A DNA stretch of 48,027 nucleotides from Kiritimatiellia bacterium (GTDB taxonomy: Bacteria; Verrucomicrobiota; Kiritimatiellia; RFP12; UBA1067), in assembly GCA_017520845.1 (NCBI GenBank), contig JAFXEU010000087.1:1-48027 (forward strand). Direction: 5' to 3'. Shown in pieces: positions 8,850 to 15,284 of the stretch. The notes beneath the pieces are model-generated. The model was not told the origin of the DNA and did not search any database. It saw only the letters and a program-made list of their open reading frames with translations. How positions within the stretch are numbered: position 1 is the first letter of the stretch; every line of letters begins with the position of its first letter. The position numbers and the translations under genes were made by a program.

Positions 8850-9349
8850 TTTAAAATATCCGCCGATCCTATAGCCTGTACCAATAATTTACGTGTAGCC
8901 TTCTGAATACCAGATGCTTTACTTTCGCGAGGCCCTGCAACATTAAGCACGAATGGAACGGGTAGATTTTGTTCAAAAAATTGCGCCAGCCATCTCTGAA
9001 CCTTTCCAACCGCGTCATTTTCATCTATTGCCACCACTAAATGCGAACGCATCATCTCTTCACAAAAATGCCGGGTTTTCAATGTACCTCCGCTAAGCGG
9101 ATATGTATTTGTAACAATCAACGTCGCATGCGAATCTGCCACATTTCGTCTCGTACGGACTAAATAATTAGAACTTCCAATCTCTTGCATCTTTTCCCGA
9201 TAACAAGAAGGAATTGTGCCGTCCTCAGAGCGCCAACCTTTTGGAGCCCACCCACCCCAGTCAAGACCAAGATCCATTGCCGCGAGCAATCCGCCTCGAT
9301 CCGCGCCGGTCTGCCCTCCAGAAACTATTTTTAGTTCTTTCTTCTTCAT
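8846..9349 (-). CDS. YpsA/SLOG-family putative molybdenum-carrier-like protein
   Basis: A 167-residue Rossmann-like protein starting MKKKELKIVSGGQTGADRGG, the nucleotide-binding signature of the SLOG superfamily branch annotated as putative molybdenum carrier (cpYpsA-related). Further family hallmarks are GWAPKGWRSEDGTIP, the NVADSHATLIV segment and GGTLKTRHFCEEMMR. SLOG proteins bind nucleotide-derived ligands and are often found near defence and stress genes; the precise ligand is unknown. The ATG at 9349 is chosen because TAAGG lies 6 nt upstream and the start overlaps the context of the leader ORF stop (TAATATG). The gene sits with its leader between 32-bp direct repeats in a region of decayed genes, pointing to acquisition by transfer. 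Confidence 0.78.
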   Translation of the reverse strand: MKKKELKIVSGGQTGADRGGLLAAMDLGLDWGGWAPKGWRSEDGTIPSCYREKMQEIGSSNYLVRTRRNVADSHATLIVTNTYPLSGGTLKTRHFCEEMMRSHLVVAIDENDAVGKVQRWLAQFFEQNLPVPFVLNVAGPRESKASGIQKATRKLLVQAIGSADILK

Positions 9350-9350
9350 A

Positions 9351-9416
9351 TTACGCCTTACCCTCAAACTCAACAATTTCGTCATTTACCTGACGCTGAT
9401 ACTTCGTGTTTGCCAT
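9351..9416 (-). CDS. 21-residue leader ORF before the SLOG gene
   Basis: A short frame beginning MANTKYQRQVNDE with an unusually strong ribosome site (AAAGGAGG, 8 nt upstream). It stops one base before the SLOG gene start (TAATATG), so ribosomes ending here could restart on the larger gene. It may be a coupling leader peptide or the surviving start of a larger lost gene. No cysteine, tryptophan or amino acid run suggests classical attenuation. I do not recognise the sequence. Confidence 0.45.
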   Translation of the reverse strand: MANTKYQRQVNDEIVEFEGKA

Positions 9417-9447
9417 ATGCTTTCCTCCTTTATTTGTCTATATTTAC

Positions 9448-9475
9448 ACTATACTCTTTTTCTGAAAAAAATCAA
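9448..9475 (-). promoter_or_regulatory. promoter for leader ORF and SLOG gene
   Basis: TTGATT (9470-9475) and TATAGT (9448-9453) on the minus strand, 16 bases apart, would start transcription about 25 bases before the leader ORF. The -35 box and the TTTTTC/GAAAAA inverted repeat lie inside direct-repeat copy 2, so that repeat may carry the control site. Confidence 0.5.
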
Positions 9476-9485
9476 TGATGTTTAT
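9454..9485. repeat. 32-bp direct repeat, copy 2 (upstream of the SLOG unit)
   Basis: Partner of 8818-8849 in the same orientation with two differences. It carries TTTTTC-T-GAAAAA in place of the other copy's perfect palindrome and supplies the -35 of the unit's promoter. In one minus-strand frame both copies read INIIDFF, so the repeats may descend from the end of a lost duplicated gene. Confidence 0.65.
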
Positions 9486-9649
9486 GAGGCGTCGTGCCTT
9501 GTCTCTGAACGCAAAAACACTTGCGCCATCGCTGAAAAAATTGTAACATAACACTTGATGAGACGCTAGGAATCTTCAGCATATTCTAATAATTCATGGT
9601 GAATTTTCATGCCGAAGTATAGTTGTCTCAATAAAAAAGGAGTCAAATC

Positions 9650-10030
9650 ATGAGTTTATTGAGTTCAATCTTTGGAAATGCTTCGCAAGTCGATGTGGAC
9701 AAGATCATTAAGGACTATGAGGCTATTTTCTTTGAGGGCGAGTCGGTGGAGTGCGCTTTCATATTGGTGCGTGATGTCTATATTTTTACAACGAAGCGCT
9801 TAATTCTTGTTGATAAGCAGGGAATTACCGGGCGCAAGGTGGAGTATCTTTCAATTCCATACAAGTCGATCACACGCTTTAGCGTAGAGACGGCCGGACA
9901 CTTTGATCTCGATGCGGAGTTGAAGATTTGGATTTCTTCTGCGGCAGAGCCAACGATAAAGAAAACGTTTAACAAGTCTGCAAATATATACCAAGTTCAA
10001 AAAATCTTAGCCCAGTATGTTTGCAGATAA
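9650..10030 (+). CDS. bacterial PH-domain protein (bPH_1)
   Basis: A 126-residue cytoplasmic protein with the single bacterial pleckstrin-homology fold. After a short N-terminal helix it has the beta-strand pattern AFILVRDVYIFTTKRLILVDKQGITGRKVEYLSIPYKSITRF, seen by eye, then TAGHFDLDAELKIWISS. These small PH proteins assemble into rings and are linked to envelope stress, but their ligand is unknown. A very good ribosome site (AAAGGAG, 7 nt) sets the start. It is the only plus-strand gene in this half of the window and stands alone between minus-strand genes, which suggests independent acquisition. Confidence 0.8.
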   Translation: MSLLSSIFGNASQVDVDKIIKDYEAIFFEGESVECAFILVRDVYIFTTKRLILVDKQGITGRKVEYLSIPYKSITRFSVETAGHFDLDAELKIWISSAAEPTIKKTFNKSANIYQVQKILAQYVCR

Positions 10031-10100
10031 CGCAAGCGGCTTTCCTTTTATTCGCCTGCTTTCATCTCGACGGTAACTTTGAAAGGTCATATCCGCTTTC

Positions 10101-11381
10101 CTATATTATATCGACAATACCTAAAGGCTCAGCCGTTTTCCATCCGCCGCGGGTAAAATCGGGGACCTCCACGGGCGACGAGCCCTTCGCGACCGAAATT
10201 TCGGAAAGTTCGGTAAGCGCGCTCCATGTCGCGGCGTCGTAAACGTCGGCGTCCATCGCAAGGCCGTTCCTCAGACAGTGCGACCACCTCAGGTCCATCA
10301 TGAAATCCATTCCGCCGTGGCCGCCGATTTTCTTGGCGAGCTCACCCGAGCTCAGAACAAAAGGATGGGTATATTTTTCCTTGAACTTCACAAGCTCCTC
10401 TCCATCAAGCCACTTCTCGTAATTCGGAAGGAGCGCAACCCTGAAAGGATATCCCGTCAATGTCCCTTTAGTCCCCGATACGAGATTGATGCGTGAATAA
10501 GGACGCGGCGTCTGCACGGCGTGCTGAATCATGATCGTACGCCCTTTCGCCGTGCGAAAGATGGATGTATTCATGTCGCCGAGCTTATAGGGCGTTTTTG
10601 CTTCAGGGGAGTCAACGCCGAACTGGCTTTTCGCAAACTCCGTTATACCCGCCTGTTTTGAACTTACGGAAACGACAAAATCAAGCTTATCGGACCTGTT
10701 GACGTTCATGTACTGACAGATCGGCCCAAGACCGTGCGTCGGATAGGGATTGCCGTCATGAAGTTCATTCCATTTAAGCCGCCATCTGTCCCACGATCCC
10801 CGCAAAGCCGTGAAATATTTGCAACCGTCAACCTCGGCGAAATTCTCTGCGGCAAGATTGTGGATATACGCGCCCTCAGCATGGACTATTTCACCTAAGA
10901 CTCCCTGCCTGCAAAGATTGAGCGCTAAAAGCTCCTCGTCTCCGTAACAACAGTTCTCAAGCGGGATCACATGACGCTTCGCTTTCTCCGCCGCCTCTAC
11001 GAGCCGCCACGCGTCTTCTATCGTCATTGCGCAGGGGACCTCGACCGCGCAGTGCTTGCCGCGCTCAAGCGCAGCAAGTGCGGCTGGTACATGAACGGGC
11101 CAGGGCGCGGTAATATATACGAGATCCACATTCGGATCGTCGGCGAGCGCAAGATATGATTCTGCGCCGAGATATTCTTTCGCGGGCGGCTTCGATTCCT
11201 TTTCAAGCGCGGCGTTACCCTCCTTAAGACGATACTCCTCGATATCGGCAATCCCCGTTACCTCAAGACCGTCAATCTTCGAAAGTCTCTTAACGGCCCA
11301 CTCGCCGCGCCGTCCTATTCCGACGACACCTATGCGCACACGTTCCAACGGAGCACATCTAAAACCTTGCATATTACTCAT
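10101..11381 (-). CDS. GH109-like Gfo/Idh/MocA-family protein (possible alpha-N-acetylgalactosaminidase)
   Basis: NAD-binding Rossmann protein (VRIGVVGIGRRGEW near residue 15) of the Gfo/Idh/MocA superfamily. Several segments match glycoside hydrolase family 109, which cleaves terminal alpha-GalNAc by an NAD-dependent redox mechanism: ENCCYGDEELLALN, GEIVHAEGAYIHNLAAENF, RLKWNELHDGNPYPTHGLGP near 195-213, then QYMNVNRSDKLDFVVSVSSKQ. Mucin O-glycans would be the expected target in a gut setting. The usual Tat signal of GH109 enzymes is absent, so this copy is predicted cytoplasmic. The common EKP motif reads EVP. The ribosome site is weak. It lies 25 bases downstream of the dus gene and may be co-transcribed. 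Confidence 0.75.
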   Translation of the reverse strand: MSNMQGFRCAPLERVRIGVVGIGRRGEWAVKRLSKIDGLEVTGIADIEEYRLKEGNAALEKESKPPAKEYLGAESYLALADDPNVDLVYITAPWPVHVPAALAALERGKHCAVEVPCAMTIEDAWRLVEAAEKAKRHVIPLENCCYGDEELLALNLCRQGVLGEIVHAEGAYIHNLAAENFAEVDGCKYFTALRGSWDRWRLKWNELHDGNPYPTHGLGPICQYMNVNRSDKLDFVVSVSSKQAGITEFAKSQFGVDSPEAKTPYKLGDMNTSIFRTAKGRTIMIQHAVQTPRPYSRINLVSGTKGTLTGYPFRVALLPNYEKWLDGEELVKFKEKYTHPFVLSSGELAKKIGGHGGMDFMMDLRWSHCLRNGLAMDADVYDAATWSALTELSEISVAKGSSPVEVPDFTRGGWKTAEPLGIVDII

Positions 11382-11406
11382 CGCGGTAAATTTAAAATTT
11401 GATTTT

Positions 11407-12297
11407 TTAAAAAAGACACATTTTGAACTCGTCGAGCGTCTTCGCCATTTTAGCAGATTTCCATACTCTGGTCCAATGAGAAAAATCCTTCCAGTAGGCG
11501 AGAAGCTCCTTCATCCGCCCGAGAACAGGACGAGGCGAGCCGAGCTCCTTTACGGATGAATCGATATACCGCTCAAGAAGTTCGCCAATATCATCGCGGA
11601 ATGCGAGAGATTTTACAAAGCCTCTACCTATCATCACATCGTGAAGATTGAACTTAGATAAATCATCCGCTCCATTAGGACCACGAATCACGCCCGACTC
11701 AACAAACGCATCACCATTGTAAACTAGAGGAACATTTACCGCATCCGCAATCGCTTTAAAAGCCTCGCCATCGCACTCGCCCTCGTACATCTGTTTCGCC
11801 GTACGCGCATGAACGGTCAGAAACCTAAGCGGATAAGAGTTTACAGTTGATATGAGAGAGAGAAACTCATCGCTCTTCTCAACTCCAAGCCTCACCTTAA
11901 TTGAAAACGCCCCTTCTCCCATAACCTCGCAGCCCGTCGCGATCATCCTCTCGAAAACGTCTCGCGTTTTCAAAATGCCGCTGCCGCGAAATTTATTCCG
12001 CACCATCGGGAACGGGCAACCGCAATTTAAATCGGCCGTATCGAATCCCGCGCCCTTGATGCGCTCTAAACAATACTTAAGCGCGGCGGGGTCCTTTCCG
12101 ATAAACTGCGGCGTAATTTTTAGAGCGCTTTCACCCGGTGATACTCCGCGAAGCTCGCGATCCTTTAAAGGGTCGACACCTGCGTTCGCGGTAATAAAGG
12201 GAGTAACCGCCTCGGTAAAGCCATATTCGTCAAGCGCTTCCGCGAAACTCTCGCGGAAGCACCTGATAGTTACACCTCTTAAGGGAGCGAGAATCAT
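11407..12297 (-). CDS. dus: tRNA-dihydrouridine synthase
   Basis: FMN enzyme that reduces specific uridines of tRNA to dihydrouridine. It has the N-terminal MILAPLRGVTIRCFRESF barrel strand, the catalytic-Cys segment DLNCGCPFPMVRNKFRGSG, FLTVHARTAKQMYEG with the conserved His, VYNGD and the phosphate-binding MIGRG. At 296 residues it is slightly shorter than E. coli DusA-C, and I cannot assign a subtype. The start lies 21 bases after the alaS stop, so the two tRNA genes are probably one transcript from the alaS promoter. Confidence 0.87.
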   Translation of the reverse strand: MILAPLRGVTIRCFRESFAEALDEYGFTEAVTPFITANAGVDPLKDRELRGVSPGESALKITPQFIGKDPAALKYCLERIKGAGFDTADLNCGCPFPMVRNKFRGSGILKTRDVFERMIATGCEVMGEGAFSIKVRLGVEKSDEFLSLISTVNSYPLRFLTVHARTAKQMYEGECDGEAFKAIADAVNVPLVYNGDAFVESGVIRGPNGADDLSKFNLHDVMIGRGFVKSLAFRDDIGELLERYIDSSVKELGSPRPVLGRMKELLAYWKDFSHWTRVWKSAKMAKTLDEFKMCLF

Positions 12298-12318
12298 ATT
12301 CCGCGCTCTTAAAGGGAA

Positions 12319-14139
12319 TTACATATTGCCGATAACGGCCTTGATGCGCCTTACGCCGGCGGACGAGCTCTGTTCCTTCTTAATCTTAAAGGAGCCGAGT
12401 TCCTTCGTGTTGGCGACGTGAGGGCCGCAGCAGATTTCCTTTGAAACTTCGCCGATCGAATAAAGCGAAACTTCATCGCCGTACTTCGCGCCGAAGAGCG
12501 CCATCGCGCCTTCAGCCTTGGCTTCCTCGACCGTCGTAGTTTTCTTAGTAACCTCAATCCCTGCTTCAATCCACTCGTTGACGAGCTTTTCGACGGCGTC
12601 CTTCTGTTCGGCGGTCATCGGCTCAGGCCATGTGAAGTCGAAGCGCAAACGCTCAGCCGTGATGTTGGAGCCCTTCTGATTCGCGGTGGGACCAAGAACC
12701 TTGTGAAGCGCCGCGTGAAGAAGGTGAGTCGCCGTGTGCATGCGCGTTACGACTTCGCTGTTATCCTGAAGACCGGCCTTAAACGAACCCGCCGACGTCG
12801 TGCGCGAAAGTTCCTGATGCTTGCGATTAGCCTCATCAAAGCCCTCCTTATCGACAACGAGCCCCGCCTTCTCGGCCATCTCAAGCGTCATCTCAAACGG
12901 GAAGCCGAACGTATCGTAAAGCTTGAACGCCGTCTTACCGCTAATCTGAGTCTGGCCGTGGGCCTTGAGCTGTTCAGCGACCTTGTTAAACATCGCCTCG
13001 CCCTTGTCGAGCGTCTGATTAAAGCGATTCTCCTCAGCTTCGAGATCGGCCTTGCAAGTCGCGAGATTCTCGGCGAGCTCGGGGTAGACGTGTTTATACT
13101 TCTCGCAAATCGTCTCGGCGAGCTTAACCGTAAAGCCGGGGGCAATCCCGAGGAATCGGCTGTAGCGCACGGCGCGGCGGATGAGACGGCGAAGAACGTA
13201 GTTCGCGCCGACATTGCCGGGCTTGACGCCGCCCTTCGGATCGCAGAGAATAAACGTCGCCGTACGCATGTGATCGGCGATGATGCGGCGCGACTTAAGC
13301 GCGAGCTCAGCGTCTTCGGGCGTTACCGTCGAAAGCTCATCGATCTTCGCCATGATAGGCGCGAAAATCTCGGTATCATAAACGGTCGCCGCGCCTGACA
13401 TCATGCAGATCGTGCGCTCAACGCCCATGCCCGTATCGACGTTGTGACGACCAAGAGGCTCGAACGCGCCTTCGGCGTTCTTGTTGTACTGCATGAAAAC
13501 ATCGTTCCAGATTTCGATATACTTACCGCAGTGACAACCGGGACGGCAGTCGGGACCGCACTTCTCCTTGCCGGTGTCGATGAACATTTCGGTATCAGGA
13601 CCGCAGGGACCGGTCGTACCGGCAGGACCCCACCAGTTATCTTCGCGCGGGAGACGGTAAATGCGCTCATCGGGGATGCCGAGAGACTTCCAAATTTCAA
13701 CGGCCTCCTCGTCAGCAGGAATGTAACCAGGCTCACCCTCGACACCCTCACCCTTAAATACTGTTACTGAAAGCTGATCGGGCGAAAAACCGAGCTTCGT
13801 CGTAAGAAACTCGTAGCTCCAGCTGATCGCCTCTTTCTTGAAGTAATCGTTGAGAGACCAGTTGCCGAGCATTTCAAAGAACGTAAGGTGGGCAGAGTCA
13901 CCGACCGCATCGATATCGCCCGTACGGACACACTTCTGAACGTCGGTAAGGCGCGCTCCAGCGGGATGCTCCATCGCGCCCATCAAATACGGCACCAACG
14001 GGTGCATACCGGCAGTCGTAAAAAGAACGGTCGGATCATTCTCCGGAATAACCGAAGCGCCGGGAATTATTTTATGACCCTTGGATTCGAAAAACTTAAG
14101 ATACATTTCGCGGAGTTCGTCCGCAGTAAGATTCTTCAT
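12319..14139 (-). CDS. alaS: alanyl-tRNA synthetase, short form without C-Ala domain
   Basis: Charges tRNA-Ala. The class II catalytic domain is complete: motif 1 region TTAGMHPLVPYL, RTGDIDAVGDSAHLTFFEMLGNWS, GMGVERT. The editing domain keeps its zinc ligands HTATH near residue 466 and CCGPH near 571. At 606 residues it ends after the editing domain, so the C-terminal oligomerisation/DHHA1 domain of 870-residue enzymes is absent, as in the short AlaRS of some other bacteria. The start at 14139 follows GGGAG by 6 nt; upstream in-frame codons have no ribosome site. First gene of an alaS-dus (and possibly GH109) unit. Confidence 0.93.
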   Translation of the reverse strand: MKNLTADELREMYLKFFESKGHKIIPGASVIPENDPTVLFTTAGMHPLVPYLMGAMEHPAGARLTDVQKCVRTGDIDAVGDSAHLTFFEMLGNWSLNDYFKKEAISWSYEFLTTKLGFSPDQLSVTVFKGEGVEGEPGYIPADEEAVEIWKSLGIPDERIYRLPREDNWWGPAGTTGPCGPDTEMFIDTGKEKCGPDCRPGCHCGKYIEIWNDVFMQYNKNAEGAFEPLGRHNVDTGMGVERTICMMSGAATVYDTEIFAPIMAKIDELSTVTPEDAELALKSRRIIADHMRTATFILCDPKGGVKPGNVGANYVLRRLIRRAVRYSRFLGIAPGFTVKLAETICEKYKHVYPELAENLATCKADLEAEENRFNQTLDKGEAMFNKVAEQLKAHGQTQISGKTAFKLYDTFGFPFEMTLEMAEKAGLVVDKEGFDEANRKHQELSRTTSAGSFKAGLQDNSEVVTRMHTATHLLHAALHKVLGPTANQKGSNITAERLRFDFTWPEPMTAEQKDAVEKLVNEWIEAGIEVTKKTTTVEEAKAEGAMALFGAKYGDEVSLYSIGEVSKEICCGPHVANTKELGSFKIKKEQSSSAGVRRIKAVIGNM

Positions 14140-14168
14140 ATTTGACTCCCTTAACATATTGTCTGTAT

Positions 14169-14199
14169 ATTTTATCAAATTTGATTGCATTCAATCAAA
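14169..14199 (-). promoter_or_regulatory. alaS promoter overlapping an inverted repeat
   Basis: Minus-strand TTGATT (14193-14198) and TAAAAT (14169-14174) are 18 bases apart, with a TG extension before the -10. The -35 lies inside the perfect inverted repeat TTTGATTGAATGCAATCAAA (14180-14199), a likely operator or hairpin. Transcription would start about 23 bases before the ATG. Confidence 0.5.
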
Positions 14200-14228
14200 C
14201 TCATAAGGTGTTATCGGGCTTCAAGACC

Positions 14229-14272
14229 ACACCAAAAATCAAACTTTCACCTGTTTTCCGTCACTTTTCGTC
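14229..14272 (-). repeat. intergenic repeat family, copy A
   Basis: Minus-strand GAAAAGTGACGGAAAA followed by AAGTTTGATTTTTGG. It shares an exact 15-base block (AAGTTTGATTTTTGG) and a GAAAAGTGA block with copy B at the same relative positions. It overlaps the 3' end of the DUF4186 gene and encodes its last residues. No GGGGACTGTCCCC palindrome is attached here. Confidence 0.6.
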
Positions 14273-14634
14273 AATGAATCCAAATCCCCTAGTCCACTTC
14301 GAATCCAGGCCATAATTAAATTTACCGCCTTTTGCTGTTGAATCTCGCTTAAAGCAACGCCCTTTTTAACGCGCCACCATTTCTCCATACATCCGCGGCA
14401 ACAAGTCGCAGTCGCATGCATCGCCTTAAATACAGGATGCCCGCGCATTGGAGTTTGACGGCCATCATTCTTTGGCTCCGCCGCGCTCAACTTACCTCTC
14501 ACAAAATCCGCCGCGTGCCGCTCAATCGTATCAATCCCAACGCGCTCAATATACGCCAAATCCGCGGCAGTCAATTTAAATCTACCGCGAAACTTCGAAG
14601 TCTTAAGCTTATCTAACGCCTCTTCAATCGTCAT
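14239..14634 (-). CDS. DUF4186 family protein
   Basis: A 131-residue soluble protein with the diagnostic DUF4186 core: KFRGRFKLTAADLAYIERVG, ERHAADFVRGKL, and NDGRQTPMRGHPVF followed by HATATCCRGCMEKWW. The Cys/His cluster suggests metal binding, but no function is established. The extreme C-terminus (KSDGKQVKV) is encoded by the intergenic repeat and is probably not native. There is no ribosome site; a TATAAT ends 6 bases before the ATG, so a leaderless mRNA is predicted. It is one of the single-gene units of this accessory stretch. Confidence 0.82.
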   Translation of the reverse strand: MTIEEALDKLKTSKFRGRFKLTAADLAYIERVGIDTIERHAADFVRGKLSAAEPKNDGRQTPMRGHPVFKAMHATATCCRGCMEKWWRVKKGVALSEIQQQKAVNLIMAWIRSGLGDLDSLTKSDGKQVKV

Positions 14635-14640
14635 TTAATT

Positions 14641-14646
14641 ATTATA
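14641..14646 (-). promoter_or_regulatory. -10 box of DUF4186 gene, leaderless arrangement
   Basis: TATAAT is followed by exactly 6 bases (AATTAA) and then the ATG, so the first transcribed base would be the A of the start codon. No good -35 is visible. Confidence 0.45.
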
Positions 14647-14718
14647 TAATTCTAAAACCAAACTTTTGACATAAGTATTTTACCATAATCCTCATTCGCT
14701 TTTCTCGCTCCAAAACCA

Positions 14719-14746
14719 ACCACCGCATTTATATAAATGCGGTGGT
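14719..14746. other. perfect 28-bp palindrome
   Basis: A perfect palindrome with 13-base arms around a central TA (arm ACCACCGCATTTA) lies in the 210-base gap between the DUF4186 gene and the methyltransferase remnant, just beyond repeat copy B. There is no T run, so it is not a standard terminator. It may be an operator, a transposase hairpin site or a terminator-like structure ending the repeat element. Confidence 0.7.
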
Positions 14747-14765
14747 AACCTCGCCCTCAAATCCG

Positions 14766-14838
14766 GACTTTACACCAACGCCAAAAATCAAACTTCCCCT
14801 CATTTTCCTTCACTTTTCATGCAAGGGGGACAGTCCCC
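14766..14838 (-). repeat. intergenic repeat family, copy B with GGGGACTGTCCCC palindrome
   Basis: In minus orientation it has the 13-base palindrome (14826-14838), then GAAAAGTGAAGGAAAAT, AAGTTTGATTTTTGG, and a TGTAAAGTC end. It begins 9 bases after the methyltransferase remnant. Copy D repeats the same order of parts. Followed by GGGCGAGGT, also seen beyond copy C. Confidence 0.65.
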
Positions 14839-14846
14839 ACGCCCTC

Positions 14847-15068
14847 TTAAAAACTCCTAAATTCAAGACCTCTCAAATCAGGAATCTTTTTCACCCATTC
14901 ATCGCGTTTTTCATCTAATAGGATACGTCGTGCTTTTGAAATTTTCAAAAACCCGGAATCCTGTTCCATGCCTACGAACTTCCGTCCAAGCATATTCGCC
15001 GCGATTCCTGTTGTTGAGCTCCCCGCAAACGGATCTAAAATCATATCGTCTTTCTTATATGCGAAATG
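14847..15068 (-). pseudogene. C-terminal remnant of a DNA (adenine/N4) methyltransferase
   Basis: The frame contains the SAM-binding motif MILDPFAGSSTTGIAA and the typical tail LGRKFVGMEQDSGFLKISKARR of N6/N4 methyltransferases. In full-length enzymes this sits at the end of a 250-400 residue protein after the catalytic (D/N)PPY motif; here an in-frame TGA lies 8 codons before the motif. The second Gly of DPFAGSGTTG is Ser. The catalytic half is missing, so this is a fragment, probably of a restriction-modification or orphan methylase gene. Confidence 0.75.
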
Positions 15069-15180
15069 TCACCTTACGAAATAAAAAATAGATTTTATCG
15101 AACATATAATTAAAAAATAAAGTTGATGGCACGATTATTTGAGAGTTTTGGCGTTTTCCAAAAAACAATGATATCGTTCT

Positions 15181-15282
15181 TCAAAAAACAATTGGCATAG
15201 GCGATTTTGTGTATGCGCTTACGAACTGGAAACCAACTAAGAACTTCTTGAACGCCTCAAGGTTGCCGCGTATATTACTCAT
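15181..15282 (-). CDS. short 33-residue frame behind the 499-residue gene
   Basis: It starts two bases after the stop of the large unknown gene (TGATAATG) and contains NLEAFKKFLVGFQFVSAY. It could be a translationally coupled small protein or the surviving start of a lost gene. The rest of the 15069-15284 gap is AT-rich with no recognisable gene. Low confidence. Confidence 0.3.
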   Translation of the reverse strand: MSNIRGNLEAFKKFLVGFQFVSAYTKSPMPIVF

Positions 15283-15284
15283 TA

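Noticed and set aside
9486..9649. Coding-like frames on both strands before the PH-domain gene
   Set aside because: Two short frames (one per strand) read plausibly but have no start or ribosome site and conflict with each other; neither could be preferred. The stretch otherwise holds only the presumed promoter region of the PH gene.
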